Source of the DNA: Yponomeuta sedellus
Lineage: Eukaryota > Arthropoda > Insecta > Lepidoptera > Yponomeutidae
Length of the DNA stretch: 64,000 nt
Direction of reading: 5' to 3'
Assembly (NCBI GenBank): GCA_934045075.1
Contig: OW203737.1
Location: forward strand, 1,570,001 to 1,634,000
Below are positions 18,918-28,311 of the stretch, piece after piece. The stretch's first letter is position 1; every line of letters begins with the position of its first letter. Made by a program: the position numbers and the translations under genes. Under the pieces are notes generated by a model. That model ran no database searches. It was given only the letters and a program-made list of their open reading frames with translations, and was not told the origin of the DNA.

Positions 18918-19145
18918 CTATATCGATCGATCGATATCAGCCCTTGTATGTCCCCACTGTTGGGGCACGGGTGTCTTCCTGCATCACAGGAAGGTTGGTG
19001 GAAGTCCGGGTTGGTGGACGACTGCAAGACAGTGGCGGGGCTTACTGTCAGAAGTCATCAAGCCGCCCATAAGGCCTTTGACATGGGGCTTAGCGACTGC
19101 CATTACATGACAGCCGGCACGAACGGCTTAACGAGCCTTGCGAAT
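18918..19145 (-). mobile_element. SINE-F4, head missing
   Basis: Starts at the tail (ATATCGATCGATCGATATC) and runs through CCCTTGTATGTCCCCACTG, GACAGTGGCGGGGCTTACTG, to TTACATGACAGCCGGCACGA. The 5S-like head is lost. Confidence 0.8.
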
Positions 19146-19355
19146 AAAGGTATATATGAGGAGCAAGTATTCAAAAACGGACTTGTCCACTTAGTAGTTT
19201 TTTACAGGAGAGGCGAAAAACTGATTTAAGGCAACTGAAACTAGCGAGAGCTCAAATTTTTGGTACGTGAAGGCTTTACAACAATAAAAACGTTTTGCCT
19301 GTCTTTTTTTACACCAAAATACTAGCCGGCTTTTTATTTTTTTTATTTTTTATTG

Positions 19356-19470
19356 ACATGTCCGGTTTTGTTTGAAAACAGTGGACAACTCCGGTTATGA
19401 TTGAAAAGCTAGTGGACAAGTCCGGTTTTGATTGCGAATAGCATGGACATGGTCCGGATATGATTGCTAA
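19356..19470 (+). repeat. 30-bp repeat, part 1: GGACAAGTCCGGTTTTGATTG
   Basis: Four successive variants start near 19356, 19382, 19412 and 19442, each with GGACA-(A/T)-G(T)CCGG and TGATTG. Three more variants occur at 20851-20990, after two insertions. Confidence 0.7.
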
Positions 19471-19644
19471 TGGACTGGAAAAATCAGGTTTAAATAAAAA
19501 AACATGTTTACATATTAATCTTTATTAAAAAATAGGAATTACTTAGACAATTTCTCGAATATCAACCTCACAACAATCACATTCTTCATGTTCATCATCA
19601 ACATTATCATCACTATTTACCCCTCTATTAGCCCCCCCTCTGTT

Positions 19645-19965
19645 AAATGAAATGAAATGAAATAAAATGAAATGAAAAGGTTTTATTCAAAGTAGCGCAG
19701 AAACTGCGGCTTGAACGTCATGAACGTTACAATTCAAACTAGGTGTCCATTTCAAAATCTAGATCATTTTGGAGAAAAAATGGACAAAAAAACTCCAAAC
19801 TTAGTCTTTTCAAAGTCCTTAATTAACATAGTTTACATAATTATTATAAACATAGAACTCATACATTGTACTGGCTATAACTCCAGACCTCATTGTCATC
19901 TAGATGACCCTTTACTGTGGCCGCACACTACAGATTCAAAGTTAAGTGCAAGTGGGTCAGTGTCT
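19645..19965 (-). mobile_element. LINE-A 3' end
   Basis: AAATGAAATGAAAAGG then TTTTATTCAAAGTAGCGCAG, TGTCCATTTCAAAATCTAGA, TTGTCATCTAGATGACCC. Same as 4245-4535, well conserved, with the AAATG-type tail extended. Confidence 0.8.
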
Positions 19966-20245
19966 GCGTATCTGAAACAAAATTAACATAACCTATAAGA
20001 TAAAAAAATCGTAAAAATTACCTCAAACCTGTGAATATGATTAGGAACATTAAAATTACTTTGCATTCTTATCGACCGGCTTCTTTTTTTGCCTCTTACG
20101 TGAGCCTTCACTAATTTCAGCCACTGTAGCCTCATTTTCATCCATTTTTACCGTATTTATGAAATTAAACCGAATTTACCACTTTCACTAACCGAATTTC
20201 CGCACAGCTGATAACTTTTTTTTATTCTAGCACAATTGCCATGCT
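19966..20245. other. Unassigned stretch
   Basis: AT-rich, no frame. May be original sequence between the two parts of the 30-bp repeat array. Confidence 0.3.
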
Positions 20246-20820
20246 TAAAAAACCGGCCAAGTGCGAGTCAGACTCGCGCACCGAGGGTTCCGTACAAACC
20301 TGCAAGGTTTACAAAGTTCGTTTATTACGACATGTTACAGCTTAAAGGTATTATAGACCTGAGTATTTGGTGTGAATTTCAATTTAATACCTCTACGCGT
20401 TTATGAGGAAATGGGTAGTAAGTTTAAAATTATTAAAAAAATATATATTATGTGATTTAACTAAAAATTTATGGTTTTCGTAATTTTTCCTTTATCTATG
20501 CTATAAGACGTTGCTTCGTACCAAATTTCAAGATTCTGAGTTCACGGGAAGCACCCTGTAGGTTTTGATTCCCTTGCAAGTGTCGAAAATTTGCGGCATA
20601 AACGGCTGTATCTTTTGATTGCGTTGGCTTAGAAGTTTGATTTTTTCACAGCTTCAAGGGACAGTAGACCTGAGTAATTGATATAAATTTCAGCTTCATA
20701 CCTCCACGCGTTCCTGAGAAAAAGGGTCTTGACAGACGGACGGACGGACGGACAGACGGACAACAAAGTGATTCTATAAGGGTTCCGTTTTTTCCTTTTG
20801 AGGTACGGAACCCTAAAAAG
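20246..20820. mobile_element. MITE-I with GGTTCCGTAC termini
   Basis: Left end AAACCGGCCAAGTGCGAGTC ... GAGGGTTCCGTAC at about 20250-20295; right end GGTACGGAACCCTAAAAA at about 20801-20818. AGGGTTCCGTAC is the complement of GTACGGAACCCT. A GACGGACGGACGGACAGACG tract precedes the right end, as in the abundant lepidopteran non-autonomous element with these ends. The interior shows a 2-fold internal similarity (CAGCTTAAAGGTATTATAGA at 20338 against CAGCTTCAAGGGACAGTAGA at 20649). No coding. Confidence 0.75.
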
Positions 20821-20849
20821 GGATAGTACCATAAAACAAAAATAATTTC

Positions 20850-20990
20850 AGTGGACAAGTACGGTTTCGTTTGAAAACAGTATTAAAATTTAAATTAACC
20901 TACATTTTGGTCCGGTTATGATTGAAAATGAAAACGCGCTGAAGTTTTGAATATATTTTTACGGGACAAGTCCGCTTTTGATCGAAATCG
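20850..20990 (+). repeat. 30-bp repeat, part 2
   Basis: GTGGACAAGTACGGTTTCGT, TTTGGTCCGGTTATGATTG and CGGGACAAGTCCGCTTTTGA continue the unit of 19356-19470. MITE-I and LINE-A lie between the two parts. Confidence 0.65.
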
Positions 20991-21169
20991 CTGTTTCTAG
21001 AGCTCATTTTTTATAGGGTAGGACTGGATTCGAATTTTCGATACATCATAGAACGAACCTCAGAAAATCGTATTTTCTGAGGTTAAGGTATATAACCGTA
21101 TTTTGATGCAATAAAGTATTTTTTTACGTAATAATAATAATAAAATAGTAATAAAATAATAATAATAAA

Positions 21170-21402
21170 TATTCATGGACATATTACACAGATCTCGTTA
21201 GCCCTATCCTAGGTACTACTAAATGACTTGTGTTATAGGTGCTAACTGGACGAATTAATACAATAAATACATAGATAACATCCAAGACCCGAGACAAAGT
21301 AGAAAAGTTCGTTTCCTAGTTTGACCCGGCCGGTGATCAAACCCGAGACCTTCGGTACAGCGGAGTCAGCGTGCCAAACCGCTGCGCCACCGAGGTCGTC
21401 GT
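21170..21402 (-). mobile_element. SINE-E2 with AAT-rich tail
   Basis: Minus-strand E: tail AATATTCATGGACATATTAC, TAGGTGCTAACTGGACGA, CAAGACCCGAGACAAA, box B complement GATCAAACCCGAGACC, head complement GCCAAACCGCTGCGCCACC. AAT simple repeats at about 21128-21170 may be its slippage tail. Confidence 0.8.
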
Positions 21403-21429
21403 GGCCTCCATAGCCTACGTAGCCTACGT

Positions 21430-21570
21430 AGCCTCCATGTTTGTGTTCAACTGCTGGGCACAGGCCTCTACCGATCCAGTCTACAATTGTATGTCCTGGG
21501 CTTCCTCAGACCCCGCAGATGTTGGCCGAGATCATCTACTCTAAGCTACCCTGAGCTACAGGGTCTCATC
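21430..21570 (+). repeat. Dispersed repeat fragment, ACTGCTGGGCACAGGCCT type
   Basis: Parallels 15140-15290 (CTGCTGGGCACAGGCCTCTA, TCCTGGGCTTCCTCAGACCC). A TAGCCTACGTAGCCT duplication precedes it. Confidence 0.5.
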
Positions 21571-21775
21571 CCTCTTTTAGGAAGCAGAGGCTCTAAATGT
21601 TAGCGTAGTCACGTATATTTATTTTGTATAAAATTAAACCCAGCTCCACTTTATTTGGCCAATAAAGTATATGTTTATAATTATCACGTAATTAAATCTT
21701 CTTTTGTTTAATTACATCATATCGTCTCTGTTTAAGCCACGGCAATACACGTGTGTTGTTAAAGTCCATTTAGAC
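21571..21775. other. Unassigned stretch
   Basis: Contains CCAATAAAGTATATG near 21660, a possible LINE terminus, otherwise nothing recognised. Confidence 0.3.
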
Positions 21776-22012
21776 CGAAAGATCTGCCTTGAATTGAAAA
21801 TCTTTTAAGTCAGCCAGGAATTTGAATTGAAGATCTTTTAAGTCGGCCTTGAATTTCAATTGAAGATCTTTTAAGTCTGCCTTGAATTTGAATTAAAGAT
21901 CTTTTAAGTCGGCCTTGAATTTGAATTGAAGATCTTTTAAGTCTCCCTCGAATTTGAATTGAAGATCTTTTAAGTCTGCCTTAAATTTGAATTGAAGACC
22001 TTTTAAGTCGAT
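21776..22012. repeat. 33-bp minisatellite, seven units
   Basis: Consensus block GAAGATCTTTTAAGTC followed by (G/T)GCCTTGAATTTGAATT. The CTTTTAAGTC core recurs every 33 bp (about 21802, 21835, 21868, 21901, 21934, 21967, 22000). The period is a multiple of three, but stops occur in every frame on both strands. Confidence 0.9.
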
Positions 22013-22129
22013 TATAAGCTGCCTGCCATTCTACAGCGGGTAATAAGCTTTCTCTCAAATTAAGGGGGAGAGAGTCGCATGCCCTACTGCATTACCACAA
22101 AACAGACACTAGTCAGACAAACTTCACTT

Positions 22130-22260
22130 TTTTTGTACAATACAATACAAAAATATTTATTGCCAAAAAAGTTTTTACATTAGCATTTTTACACAGCGGG
22201 ACTCGCACTAGGTAAACCTGTATCGCGGGCGCCCAAAACAGTTTTTTCAATGATTGTGTT
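22130..22260 (-). mobile_element. LINE-O 3' end
   Basis: TACAATACAAAAATATTTAT then TGCCAAAAAAG, followed by GCGGGACTCGCACTAGG and CTGTATCGCGGGCG, the LINE-O block order. Confidence 0.5.
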
Positions 22261-22487
22261 ATACGAGCAAACATTATAGAGACAAACATGCAATTATGAC
22301 ACAAAGAAAAATCAAACAAAGGAAAACAAAAATCGCAGAACAACAGCTGAGGTAGTAAAATATACATAAATATATGTGTAATATATTTGTATAGCAAAAA
22401 TTGCAAAAAATATAATAAATCTATACATAACTATATGCATATATACACACATACATACATAATATATTACAATTTCATCAACCATCT

Positions 22488-22745
22488 CCCAGCCTTGGTG
22501 GTGCAGCAGTTTGGCACGCTGTCTGTAAAACTGAAGATCTCGGATTCAATCCCCGGCCGGGTCAAACTAGGAAACGAACTTTTTTAGTTTGTCTCGGGTC
22601 TTGGATGTTATATCTATGTAGGTACTTATTGTATTAAATCTATCGTCGAGCTAGCACCTGTAACACAAGTCATGTAGTTGTACTTAGTATGGGGCTAGCT
22701 AGATCTGTGTAATATGTCCATGAATATTTATTTATTTTATTTATC
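22488..22745 (+). mobile_element. SINE-E3, near full length
   Basis: CTTGGTGGTGCAGCAGTTTG head, box B CGGATTCAATCCCCGG, body TTTGTCTCGGGTCTTGGATG, CTATCGTCGAGCTAGCACC, and 3' end TGTAATATGTCCATGAATAT with a TTTA-rich tail. Confidence 0.85.
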
Positions 22746-22872
22746 TTTTTTACGTGCCGTTAAGTAAATCATTTGTGTGAGTATTTTGGTTTTTAAATAA
22801 TTAACTTTAAGCTTTTCTTTTACTCTAATAAGATAATGCTCTATGCTCGTGCGTGGTATTACTATCATAAAC

Positions 22873-23320
22873 AAATTAATGTATTAATGTAATGAGTCGC
22901 CCATTGGCTCAATTGGTAGAGCGCTGGTACGGATAGCCAGAGGTTGCGGGTTCGAATCCCGGCATGGGTGAAAATTTTTAGCCTCTAAAATAGGTTTTTA
23001 AATTTGTTCCTTAGCACGGGTTAGTGCATTAAAAATAAAAATAGTGTAATCATGTGGGTACAGTGATATCGTTCCGATGTTAAACCTAACTGCAAAGTAG
23101 GTAGTCGGGGCTGTAAGTAATGCAATTTGCTTAAGTCAGATGTCGCTGCCTGTACGTAATACAGAGAATATTGTAAAGAGGTTCGAAATTTCACTGATGC
23201 CGTGAGTCGCCCATTGGCTCAATTGGTAGAGCGCTGGTACGGATAGCCAGAGGTTGCGGGTTCGAATCCCGGCATGGGTGAAATTTTTAGCCTCTAAAAT
23301 AGGTTTTTAAATTAATGTAG
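22873..23320 (+). mobile_element. SINE-S1f/g, head-to-tail dimer
   Basis: Unit f starts at the tRNA-like module (22892: GAGTCGCCCATTGGCTC), runs to the 3' end AAAAATAGTGTA at about 23044 and is joined directly to the 5' start ATCATGTGGGTACAGTGATA of unit g, which continues through its own module (23207-23280) to AATAGGTTTTT at 23308. AAATTAATGTA occurs at 22873-22883 and again at 23309-23319. Confidence 0.8.
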
Positions 23321-23431
23321 TTCTAAAAACCTATTTAGAGGCTAAAATTCCACCCATGCCGGGATTCGAACCCGCGACCTCTGGCTATCCGTGCCAGAGG
23401 TCGCGGTAAAAATAGTATAAAATTAATGTAG
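23309..23431 (+). mobile_element. SINE-S1h, short fold-back copy with 12-bp target duplication
   Basis: AAATTAATGTAG flanks it at 23309-23320 and 23420-23431. The insert 23321-23419 is minus-strand S1 (AAAACCTATTTAGAGG to TATCCGTGCC), flipping within CCAGAGGTCGCGG to plus-strand and jumping to the end TAAAAATAGTAT. Confidence 0.85.
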
Positions 23432-23507
23432 TGTATTAAGTTGGTAACTGATGTCTCTGTTATTATTTTCTTGTGTGTATATATTAACGTGTACATTTCT
23501 GGTGTGC

Positions 23508-23668
23508 CCTTATGGGCGGCTTGAGAACTTCGGACAGTAAGACCCGCCACTACCTTGCAATCCTCCACCAACCCGGACTTGGCCCCGTGGTGGAGTATGG
23601 CCTAACCTTCCTGCGATACTGGAAGAGACCCGTGCCCCAGCAGTAGCGACATTAAAGGGTTGATATCA
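23508..23668 (+). mobile_element. SINE-F5, 3' half
   Basis: CTTATGGGCGGCTTGAGAAC, CCTCCACCAACCCGGACTTG, GTGGTGGAGTATGGCCTAAC, GCCCCAGCAGTAGCG, GGGTTGATATCATG. Confidence 0.8.
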
Positions 23669-24486
23669 TGTACATTCATATTGGGGGGAAGTCAAGCTCA
23701 GAAATGAACCATAAACTTTTAATTTTATATAGTTATCTAATTGTCAACTTGTACTCACTTAATAAACAAAATAAAATTAAATCAAATACTTATATTTATC
23801 TTATTTTATTTTTAACATTAGTAGGACATCTGTGTTGACCACGAAACGCAATAGTCTCCATTAACGTTGTTTTAACACCAGACATCTTTGTGTTTTAAAT
23901 ATGCCCAACGTTAACGTTAATCTCCGTTAACGCCTATTCGGTCGTTTGGTCTAAACGCCCCACAATGAAACTGAAACATAAAACCTTTACGATCACAGCT
24001 TCTGTACATTTAATTTTATCGCTAATCCCTCAATGTTCTGTTTATATTTACCTATAATACTCCGTCGTATAGTCGACAGCACATAATCTTATACCCCCGT
24101 GCACTCTAGTCGATTACGTTAAGGGCTATATTGCAGCATAAATTTAATCTGCTGTTGATTGTACCCAAACTCTAACGCGTTTAAACATTCGACTTCATCT
24201 CTTTGAAGTCCATCTGAAACGTTTTGAATTATGCAAATTAATTAACCTGAATTGAAATTATTACGTTTCGTGTAACGCAATAATGTATTCGTGTTGACTG
24301 AGCGTCAGATTTTGTTTGCTTATTGTATCAAATGTCATGGGAATAATAGGGAACTTGGCCAAGAAAATGTTTTGATCTCATACAAATATAACGAATAAAT
24401 AAACACGCGATGTGGACGGGTTGAGATGCTTTGGTGAAATTGATTGATTGATTATCACATATTAAATTTTTCAATGATGATGATGA
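23669..24486. other. Unassigned stretch, 800 bp
   Basis: No family match within the window and no coding frame. AACGTTAACGTTAATCTCCG near 23910 shows short internal duplication. Confidence 0.35.
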
Positions 24487-24680
24487 TTTGATATCCACTG
24501 CTGTCCTCAACGCGGGAAGGTTCGGCACCACCACGGGGACCAAGTCCGGATTGGTGGAATATTGTAAGACATTGGCGGGCCTTACTGTCAGAAGTTATCA
24601 AGCCGCCCATAAGGCCTCTGACATGGCTTAACGACTGCCGACACTAACGTCTTAACGTGCCTTGCGAGGCACGGATTTTT
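24487..24680 (-). mobile_element. SINE-F6, decayed
   Basis: GATATCCACTGCTGTCCTCA, GAAGGTTCGGCACCACCACG, CCGGATTGGTGGAATATTG, TTATCAAGCCGCCCATAAGG, CGTGCCTTGCGAGGCACGGA. Head lost. Confidence 0.75.
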
Positions 24681-25160
24681 TTTAATATTTATATTTAATT
24701 TAACTTAACTATTATTTAACTAGTTTATTTGTTTGTTGAACAATATTGCTTTTAATAAATATAATACCATATTTTTATATATTTTTTGTTACTGTAATTT
24801 CTGTGAACAATAAAGATTATTTTATCTGTCTGTTTACGAGTATCTATGGGTGCGCCAAAGTTGACCGAAGATTCCTACCTCGATTATTGTAACTCCGAAA
24901 ATTTTATTACTACAATTTTTCATCCTAACAATCACTATTAATAACTACTCTGTTCCAAATGTTATTAATTCCGAATCATCCAACTTCATAATGTCGGTAA
25001 CAATAAACATCTATTGTACTACTATTTGTTTTCCGATATTTTCTCAAAATAACTGTTTTTTACACTATTATTCGAAATCATATATTTGTTAGTAGAATTG
25101 TTTTTATTCTAAAATTTTACTTTATATAGGTACCTACATTCATTTTGTGAACTTATTAAT
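24681..25160. other. AT-rich stretch with LINE-type terminus
   Basis: CTGTGAACAATAAAGATTAT then TTTATCTGTCTG at 24804-24833 looks like a LINE 3' end (plus). The rest is AT-rich and unassigned. Confidence 0.35.
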
Positions 25161-25460
25161 TAGGTCAATGCCGCCACCGAGATCGACATCAGGGCAGTAG
25201 GTAGGTTAGGTTAGGTTAGAACATGTAAAAACAAAAAAAATACTGTTTTCAGAACGAAACCTTCCTACCTATAAGTCAGAATATGATACTATTAGGTCAA
25301 TGACGCTACGGAAATTCACATCTGGGCAGTAGATAGGTTAGGTTAGAACATGTAAAACAACAAAAAACACAATTTTGGAATTAAACATACCAACCAAAAA
25401 TCAAATTATGGTACTTTTTGGTCAGTGTTGCTACCGAAATAGACATCTGGGCAAAACAAC
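25161..25460 (+). repeat. Tandem repeat of about 130 bp, 2.3 units
   Basis: TAGGTCAATGCCGCCACCGA starts at 25161, TAGGTCAATGACGCTACGGA at 25293 and TTGGTCAGTGTTGCTACCGA at about 25418. Each is followed by GACATC(T/A)GGGCAGTAG-like sequence. Units one and two carry a short TAGGTTAGGTTAG run. Confidence 0.8.
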
Positions 25461-25950
25461 TGAACAAAGATATCAAAGTCTGTAAATACATACCATACAC
25501 ACAAATAAGAATTATAACTTATCGATAATATGAGTAACAATATTATGAAAAACATGTTTATGAATGACAACATTATGGTAAAAAACACTTAGGAGTTTAG
25601 ATTAGTTTAGTAGTAATATTAGTAATAAAAAAAATCGGAAACCAGAGTGTTATGATCTTCGTCGGTAGTACTAGAAATTGTATGAACGAAAAAATTAGGA
25701 ACCAAAATTTTCGGAAGAGTGATCATTCGGAGTACAAATCGTTAGTAAGACCATTTTAGGAAGTTAGACTTTAGTTGAGCCAATATGGACCCGTATCTAT
25801 AGCTTTGGCTGGAATAAATTACTTGTTATTATTATTAAACAAATCATGCTTTGTAAAATTATGTTTTTAAGTGTCTCCAACCATATTAGATACTCGTAGT
25901 GCTTGAAATTCAATGCAAAAACCGAAACTAACATATTTTTTTACTATTGG
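25461..25950. other. Unassigned AT-rich stretch
   Basis: No frame or family recognised. Confidence 0.35.
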
Positions 25951-25954
25951 AGTA

Positions 25955-26120
25955 ACTTGGAGGAAGCAATCGGTCGGTCGCGGGTTTGAATCCCGGCATG
26001 TACTAATTACTGTATTTTATTATTATTATTAAAATTCTATTAAATTCTATTAAAATTCCTCTGGCTAACCGTGCCAGTCCCGGCATGGGCGGATTTTTTA
26101 GCCTCTAAATAGGTTTTTAA
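25955..26120 (+). mobile_element. SINE-S1i, rearranged fold-back fragments
   Basis: GGTCGCGGGTTTGAATCCCG (plus) at 25977-25997, then an AT-rich insert, then CTCTGGCTAACCGTGCCA (minus) at 26049-26066 joined to GTCCCGGCATGGGCGG ... TAGCCTCTAAATAGG (plus). Confidence 0.65.
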
Positions 26121-26164
26121 AATTCTTTATTGCACCAAGTAATATAATTATTGTACAATAGTCG

Positions 26165-26365
26165 GGCTTAATACTAATATATTGTGAGTTACGTACATTA
26201 GTATAGTTGTAGTAGCAATACCACACGCCGATTGTGAAGGAAATCGTCGTGAGGTAAGCTGCATGTCTGAAATGTTCACATAATATCTCGACGCTTGAAT
26301 TAGCCAATCCGCCCTGGGCACGAGTGATAATTAAGCCCTAACTCTCTCACTGAGAGCAGGTCTAT
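26165..26365 (+). mobile_element. SINE-D, 3' part
   Basis: TAGTAGCAATACCACACGCC, AGGAAATCGTCGTGAGG, CGACGCTTGAATTAGCCAAT, GTGATAATTAAGCCC, CTCTCTCACTGAGAG. Confidence 0.65.
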
Positions 26366-26404
26366 CTCCCGGAATGGAACGTATATAATGTAAATAAAAA
26401 ATAT

Positions 26405-26470
26405 GAGGATGTCAAAGTAGCACAGAGACTATTATAACGTTACAAGTTAAACTAGGTGTACATTTGATTA
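26405..26470 (-). mobile_element. LINE-A 3' scrap
   Basis: TCAAAGTAGCACAGAGAC, AACGTTACAAGTTAAACTAG, GTGTACATTTGA parallel 4270-4335. Confidence 0.5.
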
Positions 26471-26473
26471 AAT

Positions 26474-26697
26474 TCTTTTTAATGCACTAACCCGTGCTAA
26501 GGACAATTTCAAAAAAATATTTAGAGGCAAAAAACTCCACCCATGCCGGGACTCGAACCCGCGATCCCCGGCCAACCGTGCCAGCGCTCTCCCAACTGAG
26601 CCAATGTGCGACTTTCCGGCATCAGTGAAATTTCGAAACTCTTTCAATACTCTCTGTATTACGTACAGGCAGCAACATCTGACTGAAGCAATCGGTG
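26474..26697 (-). mobile_element. SINE-S1j
   Basis: TTTTTAATGCACTAACCCGT, CCACCCATGCCGGGACTCGA, CAGCGCTCTCCCAACTGAGC, CTCTGTATTACGTACAGGC, CTGACTGAAGCAAT: 3' end to 5' region on the minus strand. Confidence 0.85.
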
Positions 26698-26703
26698 TTC
26701 ATT

Positions 26704-26836
26704 GTATCGCGGTCGTGTGCGCAACTGCCGGCAGATGCTGGATGCGGCAAGCTGAAGACAGGGCGCTATGGCGCTCATTAGGGGAGGGCTATGTCCAGCA
26801 CTGGACTACATAATATAGCCTGAAGAAGAAGAAGAA
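26704..26836 (+). pseudogene. RTE-like LINE, last codons and GAA tail
   Basis: One frame reads RQAEDRALWRSLGEGYVQHW, TT-stop near 26813, followed by ATATAGCCTGAAGAAGAAGA. This copy shows that the recurring GGCGCTCATTAGGGGAGGGC ends elsewhere are coding C-termini of an RTE-type LINE. Confidence 0.8.
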
Positions 26837-26998
26837 GTGTGCACAAGCGTTCCCGTGGTTCCTTCCCTTGGGAGTGGGGAGGAACGCCCCAGGAGTTTTA
26901 GTCGGAGATCCGCCCTTTTCAGGGCGGGGATTCCAACATTACCACCGCGCTCCCCCGAGGTGGTACCAGTAAAAGGGTTCCTCCTGGGATAAAAAAAA
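26837..26998 (+). mobile_element. R1-clade LINE, 3' UTR only
   Basis: GTGTGCACAAGCGTTCCCG, ACGCCCCAGGAGTTTTAGTC, CGCCCTTTTCAGGGCGGGGA, CGCGCTCCCCCGAGG, TTCCTCCTGGGATAAAAAAA: the same 3' UTR as 12332-12502. It is inserted in the GAA tail of the RTE end. Confidence 0.85.
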
Positions 26999-27002
26999 GT
27001 GT

Positions 27003-27310
27003 ACATTGTATGGAATCAGGCGTTACTTTGCGGAAATCCATAATAGCGTTAAAATGTGAAAATTACTTTGCTAAATTCCGCCAAAAAAAAATCAGGCTCT
27101 TCAGGCTCAAAAGCACTTGTGAGCTGAGGATGCCTCGGGTTAGAGGCGTAACACGTCGCACATTTTCTCACAAAAGTATTGGTGGCGGTGGTGGCGTGTG
27201 CGTGTCTTGCTTCTGCTTGAAAAAGTGGGAGGGAGCACCGCATTGACTAACCGCGCGGTGCTTGTGGGATTTTTTTGGCGGAATTTAGCAAAGTAATTTT
27301 CACATTTTAA
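27003..27310 (+). mobile_element. MITE-K1 with nested inverted ends
   Basis: Outer left end TGTATGGAATCAGGCGTTAC, inner inverted repeat AAAATGTGAAAATTACTTTG then CTAAATTCCGCC (27052-27085), mirrored by GGCGGAATTTAGCAAAGTAA then TTTTCACATTTTA at 27278-27310. The core carries CTGAGGATGCCTCGGGTTAG then AGGCG. Copies at 56395-56650 and 63395-63720. No coding; the 78-residue frame across it is accidental. Confidence 0.8.
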
Positions 27311-27395
27311 TTTTGTGTCCGTTTCAAAATATAGTTAATATGGAGAAGAAATGGACAAAAACTCCAAACGTGGTCTTCTCAAAGTCCATGGGGGA
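27311..27395 (-). mobile_element. LINE-A 3' scrap
   Basis: TGTCCGTTTCAAAATATAG, AAATGGACAAAAACTCCAAA, TGGTCTTCTCAAAGTCC parallel the LINE-A 3' UTR. Confidence 0.55.
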
Positions 27396-27399
27396 TGTA

Positions 27400-27560
27400 A
27401 GATAAGATAAGATAGGATAAGAATATTCTTTATTGTACACCAGAAAAAACGAACAAAATAATTACAAAGATACAATACAATTGGTGGCCTTATTGCTTAG
27501 GGCAAGGATGTACATACGAACTAATTTTCCCTTCAAGCCAAAACCCGGCCCTCGCCTTTT
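27400..27560 (-). mobile_element. LINE-G-like 3' end
   Basis: GATAAGATAAGATAGGATAA then GAATATTCTTTATTGTACAC and ATTGGTGGCCTTATTGC, the complement of a ...AATAAAGAATATTC terminus with a TTATC tail. Confidence 0.55.
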
Positions 27561-27800
27561 TCGTAGCACCTATCGTAGTAAGTAGCTTCTCGTAGTTCGT
27601 AACCTTTCGTAGGCTGGGCGAGTCGAGCGTAGGCATTGAGGCCATTGCAAAAGGTTTTTGTTTTTCCCAACAAAGATAGACCATACTTGGTCAGACTCAT
27701 CCCAAAAAAAAAACCAATTACCTAAGTGAATCCGGAATGAAGTTTATAATGTGCTTATTGAAAATTAATTAAATTATGAAAATTATAGTTATAAAAAGTA
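27561..27800. other. Unassigned stretch
   Basis: Nothing recognised. Confidence 0.3.
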
Positions 27801-27809
27801 AACGTTTTC

Positions 27810-28105
27810 GTGATGGTTGCGGAGCGGTAGACACCGGCTCCTCAATCGGAAGATCGTGGATTCGAATCTTAGTATATACGAAAGATTTTGTTTGCTAAGT
27901 TACGTACATTTGTGAAATTATAGTAGCAATATCACTCGCTTGTGGTTAGGGAAAACATTGTAAGGAAACCTCAGTGTCTGACGTGTTCAACCACCTCAGC
28001 GCTTGAAATTGTCAATCCGCGGTGGGCATTCGTGATAATCAAGCACATACTCTCTCTGACTGAGAAAAGGCTTGTGCAGTGCGGTGGTATGTATACAGGC
28101 TACAT
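27810..28105 (+). mobile_element. SINE-D, full length
   Basis: tRNA-like head TGATGGTTGCGGAGCGGTAG with GGATTCGAATCTTAG, then TTACGTACATTTGTGAAATT, AGTAGCAATATCAC, GGAAACCTCAGTGTCTGACG, CTCAGCGCTTGAAATTGTCA, GTGATAATCAAGC, CTCTCTCTGACTGAG. Confidence 0.75.
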
Positions 28106-28156
28106 TTTTTTATATAAAATTAGTAGTTAACTTTAGAGCTTTGCAGCTATGTCATA

Positions 28157-28250
28157 AGATGGTTTAATGGCACCTTGGGACCACTCGGACGCTGTAGTGC
28201 TTAGGACGTGGAGTTTTAGATGGAGTAGGCTTGCTCAGCACCTAAACATA
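28157..28250 (-). mobile_element. SINE-C 3' scrap
   Basis: GACCACTCGGACGCTGTAGT, TAGATGGAGTAGGCTTGCTC, AGCACC match the C-specific half (compare 9578-9640). Confidence 0.65.
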
Positions 28251-28311
28251 CATAACATTCAAAACTAACACTAAATAATAGTTGTAGAAGTGATAGTTAT
28301 AGTAGAGGGGT

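Noticed and set aside
25203..25220. Interstitial telomere repeat
   Set aside because: Only about three TTAGG units inside a longer tandem unit; a second copy has two.
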